A stretch of 64,000 nt of DNA. Source: Podaxis mareebaensis. Taxonomy: Eukaryota > Basidiomycota > Agaricomycetes > Agaricales > Agaricaceae. The stretch spans positions 28,141-92,140 of the forward strand of contig JAEUWP010000365.1 in assembly GCA_018524725.1 (NCBI GenBank). The letters are read 5' to 3'. Each line of letters starts with the position of its first letter. Position 1 is the first letter of the stretch. Positions 37,028-46,702 of this stretch are shown piece after piece. The translations under genes and the position numbers were made by a program. The notes beneath the pieces are model-generated. The model was not told the origin of the DNA and made no database searches. It was given only the letters and a program-made list of their open reading frames with translations.

Positions 37028-38281
37028 TGCGGTAGTAGATTCTGTCAATCATAATAGTAGGAGCCTCATCCTCAGACTTGTAGCTCTTTCCCTCTTTAGG
37101 AATCTGAAGCTTGACTGAGCCTGTCTTCCACATATTCTCGGAGAGAAACTCTGGTGCACTTGATCCCTCTTTTCCCACCTGTGTCTGATCTAATGCTCGA
37201 GACGCTTGAGCCGCACTGAAACCTCACAAGTCCTCCTTGTCGAAATCTTCATGCAGGATGACATCGTCAACCAGTTTATCAAGAGAAGTCAAGGAATTGG
37301 CCATTGTATTTTTGTAGAACCAAGACATGAGAAGAAATTGGGTCTTGTTCTTGAAGGGGGCGAAGGGATTCTTTGGCAAGGAGTCCAGCGAGGGTATAAG
37401 TCCCGACCACCACCATGGCAACTCAGGTTCCTGATTCACTGAGAAACCAGGCCCATTGCATACCTTGTCTAAGGTTTGTTCATCCTTGGGATCGCGTTGA
37501 GGAAAAGTTGTGTAGGTGCGATACAGACCAAATGAATTGGGCTCTGTTTCGCAAACCACTGGTTCAGGTTCTGGGGAAGGTGATGGCAAAAACGAGGCGG
37601 GACGTGCTGGTGTTGGAGGGACACTTTGGGGAACAGGGGGAGGCATGTGCGGGAGCTGAGTGAGGAGAGAAGGAGCCATATCTTGAAACCGTTTAGGCAT
37701 TCTGCACTGGTGTCCACAGCGGGTCGGATAAATGTAGTTGTCAGGTGGCAGATCCAACATTTGAGACTCAGGTGGAGGGTCCAACATTTGAGACTCAGGC
37801 AGAGGCCCAGGCTCAGCCTCAGGTGGAGGATCCAACATTTGAGACTCAGGCAGAGGCCTGGGCTCAGCCTCAGGCAGAGGGTCCTGCACTCGAGGTTCAG
37901 GCAGAGACTGGGGTCCAACCTCAGGTGGAAGGTACAATGTTTGAGGCTCAAGCAGAGACTTGGGCTCCAAGACCTATTTGCAAGCATACATGAGCTATTT
38001 GAGCATAGATGAACGATTTGGATACGTACAGATGACTGAATCATGACCTGGTCTTCTTTGTTATGCTCCTGAGAGACATCCTTGAGTACAGTCTGAGGAA
38101 TCTTGGACTGGGATTGAATCGGCTCAAGGGCATTTTCAAGGAGAGTGGTCAGAACTCGTTTCCCTTCCTTACAGTGTCCGTTGTAGTGCTTGCTGAGAGC
38201 TTGACAGTTTCCAGCCTTGTAGCCACATGCAAGACACTGAAGCGTCATCAGGATAAGTAAAGGGATGCCCCAAACATGCAT
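37028..38281 (-). pseudogene. Plavaka-type transposase, N-terminal fossil
   Basis: Exon 1 (38281-38030) has a C2H2 finger, CLACGYKAGNCQALSKHYNGH. A 56 nt intron (38029-37974) follows. Exon 2 has imperfect Pro/Glu-rich repeats (PEAEPRPLPESQMLDPP), then the Plavaka/CACTA-like N-terminal signature: TEPNSFGLYRTYTTFPQRDP, WWWSGL, FAPFKNKTQFLLMSWFY, SLTSLDKLVDDVIL. An in-frame TGA at 37226-37224 replaces the Arg expected in DLRGFSAA, and the frame then continues (MWKTGSVKLQIPKEGKSYKS, SEDEAPTIMIDRIYY). The copy stops there; the DDE catalytic region is absent. Family assignment comes from remembered conserved blocks of Plavaka transposases. It cannot transpose itself. Confidence 0.8.
37735..37970 (-). 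repeat. Pro/Glu-rich coding repeats in the Plavaka fossil
   Basis: Imperfect tandem units of about 48 nt encode variants of EAEPRPLPESQMLDPPP. There are four to five units, the last ones truncated (PESQMLDPPPESQMLDLPP). Unit borders vary, as expected from replication slippage. The same DNA gives long repetitive frames on the opposite strand, which are shadows. Confidence 0.6.
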
Positions 38282-38476
38282 AGGAGAGGTGGTGACACAG
38301 GAACAACTTGAGAGAACAGGAAGGCAGAGTTGCAGAGACTGCCAGTGTCAGGCATCACGTGGCTGTGTCAGTCCATGCTAGACCAAGGCGGCCTGCTTCA
38401 AACAGGACAGGCGAAGTTTTCACAAGGTAGAACATAGACGTAAAACAGTTTTAAAGACTATGTGATCAACTCTTGA

Positions 38477-38562
38477 CGATACTGGTGATCCCAGCATGGA
38501 GACACAAGGGGTACTGGAGTGTCCCAGTATGATTGAAAAAGGAGCACTGGAGTGTCCCAGTG
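38477..38562. repeat. Three CTGG...CCAG palindromes upstream of the 39 kb frame
   Basis: TACTGG-AGTGTC-CCAGTA (38512-38529) and CACTGG-AGTGTC-CCAGTG (38545-38562) are perfect 6 bp inverted repeats around the same 6 nt spacer. A looser version (ACTGG-TGATC-CCAGC) lies at 38481-38494. The outermost bases differ between copies but change together (T..A versus C..G), so the dyad is preserved. Confidence 0.65.
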
Positions 38563-38917
38563 CGTCCGAAAAACAGCAAAGTAAGAACTCAGCGAACTGA
38601 GTAGTGCAGTGGTATACCTAAACATGAAATGGGGCGGTTAGTGTTGTACTTACCGGCGTTCTGAATATTGAGCTTGGATGGTAGTAGGGGGTAGTAAGGC
38701 AGTGTGTTTGTGATGGCTGGGAGGAGAAACGGCAATGTCCGAATTATTAATTGTATCACACACTAGGACTAAACACTTCAACCTTATTCAGATTTTCCCT
38801 CATTCTCTTACACCAAACTATAGAACCCAACGTAAAGCTGGGTAAGTAGATAGAAGCTCGTCCTTACACTGCAACTGACCATTTTTCTCAGCGCCATTTT
38901 TCTTTCTAACACACATC

Positions 38918-38969
38918 TTTCTGGGAAACTCCAGAAACCGACACTCAACTTTCTGGGATACTCCAGAAA
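38918..38969. repeat. Two TTTCTGG...CCAGAAA palindromes before the 39 kb frame
   Basis: TTTCTGG-GAAACT-CCAGAAA (38918-38937) and TTTCTGG-GATACT-CCAGAAA (38950-38969) are perfect 7 bp dyads with the CTGG/CCAG core seen at 38.5 and 41.9 kb, but with different, still complementary, flanks. They lie 56-107 bp before the first ATG of the following frame (39025). Confidence 0.65.
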
Positions 38970-39024
38970 TTGCGAGTTCTACTCCTTGGGATCACCAGGG
39001 ACATTCCTGAACATCGTTTTCAAT

Positions 39025-41732
39025 ATGCGTGGAAGGGTCCAAATTATCAATGGCAATGTCTTTTTTTCTCCTAACAGTGAGCACAATGTCAAGAACCTGC
39101 TGTTCACATTCGACAAGGCCTCGCTCACTATCCATGGAGCTACTTCAATAGAGGCATTTGACGAACCACACTGGTGGACTGCGAGTACAGAGTGGCTGGG
39201 CTTTGTACTGGAAAGACCTGTGTGCTACAATGGTCCTCTCCTGGAGGTGTTGGCATTCACTCCCAGGCACATACCTTTGAAAGAAAACAATGTGTTTATC
39301 ATGCAGGAAAAAATCTCCACTCAGTGGCTTGTCGTTGATCAACTCTTGTGGGAGGTGGCCCATTTATTGGGAAAAGAAAACAGTTTGAGCTACGTTACAC
39401 CGTTTCCGCCATGCAAGTGGGGATACCAACTTGGCCATATCAGCAAACAAGCAGCTCGGTACAACATCTTACAAGGCAGGGACTGGTTCACAATGTGGAT
39501 AGGCCTGATTTTCTGGATGATGAGAAAGGTTCCAGAGGATCCGAAGTTCGAGGAAGGCATTACACCTCCTCGCTGGTTTGCGCAGCTGGTAAAGTGGCGG
39601 AGTGACCAGATTTTGTGGGACCAGTTTCGCACTGCCCCTTTGCTGCAGAGATTTTGGAATGTGGAGCGAGTCAGTCTCCTCCTCCATTTTCCGGATGATC
39701 ATCCTGACCAGCCCCACACTGCATGGTTTATTGGTGAAGGAGTCCCTGTCTGGTATCGTTGGGGCAAGAGAGAAATTGCATGGGCTAATCAGGAGGGCGT
39801 CAATTTCAAGCTGATTCGACTGCCTCCCGAGTTACTCCAGGAAGCTACAACCTGGATTTCCTTGACTCCTGCTCTGAATTCGATGCCAGATCGCACGAAT
39901 GATGATCTCTATGGGTCATCAGATGTTGCACCGAGTTTCAATTTCAGCGAACAGCAATTCAATGTTGTGCCCCAGGACTGCTCCTTGGTAATTACGCCCC
40001 CCTCGTCATCACCTCCCAAAAAGCATGCAAAGACAAATATAATACTACCTTCGAAATCTGGTCATGCTGTCTGGGAGCCTTGGTTGAAGAAGCGTGAAGC
40101 TGTGTGTGCAAAGAGGTGAGTGAGGGAGACCCCCCTGGAGCGGCAACGATGAGAGAATTGTGAGTGCTGCCCACCAACGGAATCTGCTCCTGTTTACGTG
40201 TGGGACTGGGATTTCAATGATCTGACGAAGTTCGTATGAACGTTGGTTCGTCAGGATGAATGCAAGGAGACACTAGACGAGTACGGGAAGGACCAAAAGT
40301 GCTACGACCCATACTTCAATGAGTGGAACTGTTGCCAAGAGTGGGGAGAGTGCCCTGAAGACAGCAACGAAAGCTCTGACGAGGAAGTGCCAGATTTTCG
40401 AGCGTCTTCACCTGTACTGGAAGAACAAACTGTTTCCCCAATGTCAACCGCACCTCCTGTCATGTCAACCACCAGTCCAGCCTGCTCGCAGCCCTCAGTG
40501 GCACAGAAAGGGTTACAACCCTTTGAGTTCACTGCCACCTCTTGTGCAGGGTTGGCTGAATGGGCAAAATGGGAGGTGTTGGAGATCTTGACAAATTTCT
40601 ACGGCTTTGTTCGACCAGCTAGCGAGCTTGCAACTGCAGGAACTGTAGGGTTGGGCAATATTCGATCCGTCATTGTGGTGCTGGGCATCACTTCTGTTAA
40701 ACCAGACAACATGTTCTGGAAAACGTCGCTCGGCCAGTTGTGCATCGAATTTGGATTGTGTCTGGCAACTAAGGAAGAGAAGAAGCCCCACCCATCGACC
40801 TGGGACCTCTCAATGTCCAGTAGGCGGCAGCTTCATTTTGCCCAACGGCTCAAGTTCATCTGCAAGGTGAAGTTGGGCGAACAATTGCTCTACATGTTCG
40901 ACCTTCATGACCAGGCTATGGTTCCTTGGTGTATCACTGTCTACGCGGCCTCTGCCGCATTGTTTATCTGCTGCCTTGATGATGAGCTGACCAAGAAAGA
41001 TATCGTGATGGAATTGGTGTCTGCTGGGATTCTGTTTCGAATGCTGCAGAAGAGAGCAAGCTTGCAGCCCAAACAGGATCAACTCGCCTGCTTGGTAGTG
41101 CCTATGCGACTTCAGGGCCATGTGTTCACCAGGAAAGACTTCAATTCTTGGGAAAAACAATGCCACGCAATCCTGTGTTCCAAACGGGCCCAAGCTGCAC
41201 TTCTTCGTGGAGGGTTCATATGGTGATTGGCACTGCGGCACATTGGCATCAGCGAAGCGCTTAAAGGCCCATCTGGAGTTTACCCGCAGTCAAACTACAA
41301 CTTTGTTGCCTGTGACGTCGATGGGGTGGAGTACTTGGACAACGACCTGACAAATGATGAACTTGATGTGTTATGTGGACTTTACAAGAGTTTCACAGGT
41401 AAGGCTATCTTGATTCTCCTCAAGCCACTTCTAATTCTCTATCAACAGGTGTCGGGAAGAACATTTTGAAATTGTCTTGGTATCCCCTTGTCTCTACCTT
41501 TGAAGCTAGCAGTGAAAACAACGGTTGATGGTCACCTCATCTTGAAGAGCTGTACAAGAAGCATAGCACGTCGATCCTGAACGACGCCATCGAGAACAAT
41601 CTTCATGTGCCCATCAGTGCTACAAAATGGCGCAACAAGCTGTGTGGGTTTACAGAAGGAAGGTGTGCTGCGAAGATCGTGGAGGCGTGGTCGGTGACAT
41701 TCCTGAATCAGAACATGCCCGCTACTTCGTGA
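39025..41732 (+). pseudogene. Large repeat-associated protein with five in-frame TGA codons
   Basis: One reading frame runs from the first ATG (39025) to 41398. It joins across a GTAAGG...ACAG intron (41399-41448) to a final TGA at 41730-41732, about 885 codons. It is interrupted only by TGA, at 40117, 40150, 40237, 41224 and 41526. Every one sits where Arg fits: CAKR|*, RQR|*EN, FV|*TLVRQ, FIW|*LALRHIG, NNG|*WSPHLE. No TAA or TAG occurs. Cys codons at 40153-40170 (ENCECC) also look like former Arg (CGT/CGC). This is the pattern of C-to-T change at CpG. The protein (WWTASTEWLGFVLERP, ALKGPSGVYPQSNYNFVACD, LSWYPLVSTFEASSENNG) resembles a large multi-copy Agaricomycete family with no function I can name. 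Confidence 0.75.
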
Positions 41733-41913
41733 TTATGCTATAGTGAGTGATTTCTTCTCCATGAAGCATTTAAGCACTGAGATAGAAAGATGTTCAGTTG
41801 CTTGTTGTAGGTTGCATATTACTGTTATAACTGTTTTGAGATACATTTGGGTCTTTGTGAAATTTGAGTCACGTTCTAGATTATCAAGGATTGCCTGAGT
41901 TGTTTACTTGACG

Positions 41914-42173
41914 CACTGGGATACTCCAGTGCTCTCACTCTACCCTGTAAGGATCATTTAAGTTCTCCACCTGCCCCCGAGCATCACCTCAGTTGTTTAT
42001 TTGATGCACTGGGATATTCCATGGCTTAGGATAACTAACTTCTCCCCTCGAGCATCCCCTACTTGCCGCATTGGGATACTCCAGTGCTCTTATTATAGCA
42101 CATTGGGATCAGCGACTCCTTGGATGTCTTCCTGAGGGGACGTCTTTTAATCACATGATCCCCCAATGTGATA
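41914..42173. repeat. CTGGGATACTCCAG palindrome cluster downstream of the 39 kb frame
   Basis: CACTGG-GATACT-CCAGTG at 41914-41931 is perfect; 42007-42024 and 42069-42086 are decayed copies (one C-to-T in an arm of each). The copies sit in imperfect repeats of roughly 60-90 bp sharing GTTTACTTGACGCACTGGG-like flanks. A further inverted pair, CACATTGGGATC near 42100 and GATCCCCCAATGTG near 42160, could form a hairpin. The spacer orientation here (GATACT) is opposite to that in the 38.5 kb copies (AGTGTC). Confidence 0.6.
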
Positions 42174-42226
42174 GGACGTCTTCACTTGCGATTCATGCCT
42201 TTACATCTCTTCTTCTAACCCCCACC

Positions 42227-44273
42227 ATGTCTGAGCCTACAGATAATGATGACCTCGAAGATTTTTCTCCTGCCCTTGCCAAGATACTCCAGCCCAACGA
42301 GAAATGGAAGAAGGGGTAACTGTATCCTGAGCCTAAGATACATTCACTGACCCAGCGCCCAGTAATTTGGTGAAGGACGCTGTAGTTGGATTGCCCGAAG
42401 TGAATTGCCATGGGTGGACTTCTATAAAGTCTTCCAAGTCAGCCTTCAAGAAGACTATCCTGAAGCTGCGCTCCCTCCTGCCTTGAACGCTCGGTACATT
42501 CTTTGCACTGTATTTGAATATATGCTGATGTATATGTGCATACAAGTCTGAATGATAATGAAAGGAAGATGTGTTCCCGCATATATACAATTATATGCAT
42601 CCAGGTTGGGGGTTTTCACGCGACACTCCCCAAGTTTTTGAAGCAAATACATCTGCTAATCGAACTGGCTCGAACGGTATGTCCCCCAATGGGTGTATGC
42701 ATATTATTACTGCTTGACATACTCTACAGATGACTCGTATCACTGGCCAAGCTCGAGCGAACGACACAGGTTCCCTGAAGAAGAAAAGGCTCGAATATAT
42801 CCATCTGGCCGTCCCGGGTCAGTGCCTCGTCCCCAACATCCCACCTTCAATGCTCAAAAGCGTGTCACACAGCTGGCATCATAAGCAAATCGCCGAACTA
42901 TTGATGCCTGCCATGTACTATGGCAACTACCAGGCTGAACCAGATAAGTACGTATATTCATCTGAATAATGTCGATTACATGTGTGTTGATTTCTGATCA
43001 GGATGATCACTGTGCTTCAGGCTGGGACGCTCGCCGTTGGTGCAAAGATGTTCCCAAGGTTCATGTACAAGGATGGCAAGTACAACAAAGAGAAGGTTTG
43101 ATGGGGTTTGGAGAAGGCGAGTTATTGCTTCATGTAAGTTCTTATTAACGCTATTGTTCGCTCTGATTTAACCTATGCTCAAGGTCTTCAAGCATATTTT
43201 CACTTCACCCTCGTCCGCCGATAGCCTTGAGTATGCAAAGCCAAAGACTAGGGCCAGCCACACCAAGATGAACGGGCTTTCATGTGTCACACCAGGGACA
43301 TTGGCATACACCGCAGTCCAGGTATGCGTTACTTGAAATTGATTCATTAATCTCATTCATCCCTCAGATGCATTTCATGCTGGATGCCGCTGATGACTGG
43401 TGTACTGAGCTGGGGCTGTTCAAGAAGGAAGAGTTTTTCTATGTGCTTTACAAGATATTCAGTAATGAGAACGACCCCTGGGCGAGGAAGTTGCTTGACA
43501 AACTGTCAAAGCAAGTTCTCTTCTATTCAACACCATGAAGCTAACTGCTTCAAGGTGTGTCTTTGGTCCTGAAGCCCTCACAAAAACAACCCCTCTCATT
43601 CACATCAACCATGAAGATGACGACTATCTGTGTTTCCTCCAGCAAGGCGACGATAGTTCTACCGAGGAAGATTCCAAATCTGAGCCCTCTGACGATGAGG
43701 GGTCTCCTCATCTCAGCAAGGCGCCACCTCTCATGCAGCAATCTGATAGTGCGCTGCCCTCTGGCTGCCCTGGGGGGAGCATCATATGTTTGTGAGTGTC
43801 AACTATATCTATGACACATCCTGATACACTCGGTAGCACCGCCCCCTTCATCCCCATCCAGCACTTGTGAAATGCCTCCTCCACTGCCTCCTGTCCAGCC
43901 TGTCAGCAAAATACCTCCTCCACTGCCTCCTGTCCAGCCCACCGGTGAAATGCCTCCCCCACTGCCCCTTGCCCTGCCTGTTAATGAAACACCTCGACAG
44001 CAAATTTGTATTTGCCTCAAGCGCTGCAACAATACAGCACAAAGCAGCCAGGCTGTGACCCCCCGAGCTGAACCAAAGGAATGCCGACCTCTGAAGCGTC
44101 GCGCCAATCAAGGTCTGCAATCTCAGTTGCTGCAATCCCAGCCAAGTCGCGAAGTTCATGCAGAGGAAGAAGAGCCCAAGGATGCCGACGAGCTTTATCA
44201 ACAGCTCATGAGCCAACTGACCAGGAAACGTAAGGCAGCTGCTACAAGTGAAACGCCCAGGAGGTCGTTGTGA
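42227..44273 (+). pseudogene. DUF6698-type island gene with a frameshift
   Basis: Starts ATG at 42227 (MSEPTDNDDLEDFSPALAK). Recognisable DUF6698 blocks follow: ARANDTGSLKKKRLEYIHLA, MYYGNYQAEPD, LQAGTLAVGAKMFPRFMYKD, GEGELLLHVFKHIFTSPSS, MNGLSCVTPGTLAYTAVQ, MHFMLDAADDWCTELGLFKK, and NENDPWARKLLDKLSK. The frame before 43098 (KYNKEKV) and after it (GFGEGELLLH) differ by one base, with a TGA between, so the gene is broken unless a very odd splice exists. The intron at about 43512 uses a GC donor (AA|GCAAGT). The C-terminal part is acidic, then Pro-rich repeats, then basic (RKRKAAATSETPRRSL). Exons between 42360 and 42730 are unresolved. DUF6698 genes are multi-copy in Agaricomycetes and of unknown function. 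Confidence 0.65.
43873..43989 (+). repeat. 39 bp coding tandem repeat (three units)
   Basis: Three consecutive 13-codon units, each beginning [MI]PPPLPPVQP or a variant, inside the DUF6698-type gene. The first two units are nearly identical; the third has diverged (MPPPLPLALPVNE). Slippage-type expansion of a proline-rich linker. Confidence 0.75.
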
Positions 44274-45163
44274 CTTGGGGTTTAGCTCTATAGTTCCTGG
44301 GCTGCTTTCGTACTGACGTCCATTGTATTGTACTTGCTGGGTGTATGCTTTAGTTAAAAATATAGCTCTTTCAGCAAAGCTTGGTGTGCTTGAATGGCAT
44401 GAGATGATTGAAGCCTTCCAAAAGCTTTCACACCTTACAAGTGTTTCTAACATTGGATCACGTCAAAAGATTTTATTGCCTTGTAAGCTCTGCCGACTTT
44501 CGGACCCATCAATGGTAGGCAAGGGTTTCATTGGTTAGTATTTCTCTACAATGATTTACATGTATATATACTAGGATATGTTGGCGATCTTTGCATTCCT
44601 TAGAAATCCTTTCATGGTTTGTATGGTTGCTTCCGGATACATTGACTTTTGGTGTATTTATTAGATTTCAATTTATATATTGGTTTTGGTGGAATACATG
44701 GTTTCGGCCGTTCTACAAGTTTTATATCTATCTATGGTAGGTAAGTCTTGCATTACCTTGTATTCTCTAACATGATTGGCAGGTATATATGCCGAAGAAT
44801 GTTGGAGGTGGTTGTATAGTGCAGAATATTTGTATGCCCACTAATTTTTTCATACCTTGCAGAATACCTTCCGGATACATGGCATTTTGTGGTTTTTAGT
44901 ACATGTCAGTATATGTATTGATATTTTTTGGTATGTATAGTTTCAGCCTTTCCGCTGATGACAATCTTCTCCCCATTCATTCGCAGGCTGAAACAATTAT
45001 TGCTCGTCTTTATTCATCCACTTTGCTTAGAGTAGACAGCTAAGTTGGTAGTGACACAAATAGTGGTTTACTTCCTAAACCAAGGAACCGGAATATTTAC
45101 ACCTACTCTGGCTGCATAATTTTAGTCCGAAATTTTAATCTATTTTTAATGCAATTTTTGCGC
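44274..45163. other. AT-rich island tail without a gene
   Basis: About 900 bases of AT-rich DNA. Recurrent phrases such as ggtaggtaag, catacc and cttccggatacat (44632 and 44868) suggest diverged local repeats, but no unit can be defined by eye. No open frame of note. Confidence 0.4.
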
Positions 45164-45240
45164 GCCTCTCTTATAACCCATAATCTTTCGTAACCCATGG
45201 CTCGCGCCTTCCACTGACTGTTATGGGTTAAGACAGAGGC
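45164..45240. repeat. Terminal-inverted-repeat-like pair, 20 bp arms
   Basis: Arms 45164-45183 and 45221-45240 match as inverted repeats at 17 of 20 positions. The inner ten bases (TAACCCATAA against TTATGGGTTA) are perfect, and the loop is 37 nt. A third partial copy (TAACCCAT) sits in the loop at 45191-45198. It may be a solo end, or a small non-autonomous element, at the right margin of the island. Confidence 0.5.
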
Positions 45241-46585
45241 AACTATATTACTTGTTCTTTTCTTCTAGATTCACCGTACTTTGGCCATACTTTAGCCATC
45301 CTATAGGGGATTCGCTGAAACCGTGCTTAACTAGGTTATAGGAACGGCCCATTCCCGCCGCCTAATTAGGCCCATTAAATGGATAAGTGGCGTTTTCTTG
45401 AGGCCTAGCAAGTGTATTGACCTCGTAAGCACAGATAAGGATCAATCTGGTGAACCTGGGCACAAAAGAACGTGGTTCCATCGAGCTTCTTGGGGATATA
45501 TATGACATTGTTCCCCAATGGAGTTTAGCTGTGAATGTGCAAAGATGATTCACATGCGAAATCTGTTTTCAGGTGATAATTCCTCTGCATGTCTTTCCAT
45601 ATACTCGTTTAAAGGGGATATTAAAAAACAGGTTCTTATTTTTTCACCTTGTCAAGTCGTTCTCCCACACCATATAAGGTGAAATGTCCGCTGTGCCCGG
45701 GCTTTAATCTTTCTCGTGCACAGGTCGCGTGGCATTTCTGCATCATTGATCTTGGTGGTTTGCTCCTTTCAACCTTCTACCTCCTACAGTGACCAACTTA
45801 CGTCCATAATCTACTTTCTGAAACACTTTCCTGGGTTCTCGTGCTCAGATGTAGCACAATGACGGCCTCGCTGGAGACGAAAATAATCCCCAGGCGAAAG
45901 CTCGGATCAGAATTTCACTTAACGAACTTCCCGAAGCGCGTTGCACCATGGACACAGAAGAATTTCGCATGTTCGCAGTTTTTCGAATGACTGACGAAAC
46001 ATAATCTTGCGCATACCTAGTTTACATGTGTCCAATGGGTAGATTCGGATATCAGTCTTCGTTTCGGAGACGGGTGTCGACGTCGAGATCGATTCTACGT
46101 CTTTAACGTCGTCACCCCGGTGCGGAATTACGAAGTGTATGTTTACTGCGGAATAACTATGGCGGCCATCTAAACCGTGGATATGAACCCTCAGGTCGAC
46201 ATCTGGGTACACTGGGCTTCGTATCTCAGGCTAGTGTATATCCGCCCACACGGGGCGAGTATTTCATCTGCGCATCAATTCTGGCGGGTTCTACCTACCA
46301 CACAAGTCATATCAATGCCGCGCTTGACCCACAATCGGAGGACAAATCCCAACTAGGAAGGGCAGGACGTGCCGAACTCGGTGCGAATCTATGGCTTCTG
46401 TCTTCTATACCCAAGGCATGGATAACCTTCTGAAATCTTCTCATCGACAACATCGAGGGGATGCATAATGGAACTTCTCCGGTGAAACCTCGAACCTAGC
46501 ACTCCAAAATGATGGCGTTTCAGAAGACAGAGAAAGGTGTTACCTCCTTGGTCTTATCGTGAATCGGATTGACATGGTGGGACAC
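45241..46585. other. Intergenic region with possible coding remnants
   Basis: Right flank of the island and upstream region of the transporter gene. Frames at 45850-46010 (plus) and 45919-46212 (minus) have protein-like composition for 50-95 codons but overlap each other and have no recognised motif, so neither is called. No tRNA or clear repeat was seen. Confidence 0.4.
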
Positions 46586-46592
46586 TATTTAA
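46586..46592 (+). promoter_or_regulatory. TATA-like box of the sugar transporter
   Basis: TATTTAA, 111 bp upstream of the ATG at 46703, followed by a CT-rich stretch (46645-46675) typical of fungal transcription starts. Confidence 0.4.
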
Positions 46593-46702
46593 GTTGAACA
46601 CGCCCTTAACGTGGAACTGTGGGCAACACATTTGTTTTGTGTTCTTCCCTCATCTTCATCCTCTTCTTCTTGTCTAGCCTTTTGGCTTATTGAGTAGTAG
46701 AT

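Noticed and set aside
40117..41528. TGA recoding (selenocysteine or readthrough) in the 39 kb frame
   Set aside because: The TGA codons sit at Arg rather than Cys/Sec-like positions, fungi of this group lack selenoprotein machinery as far as known, and neighbouring Arg codons show the same CpG-type change.
45919..46212. 97-codon minus-strand frame with protein-like composition
   Set aside because: The opposite strand is equally open over part of it, no family was recognised, and flanking frames are broken. At most a remnant.
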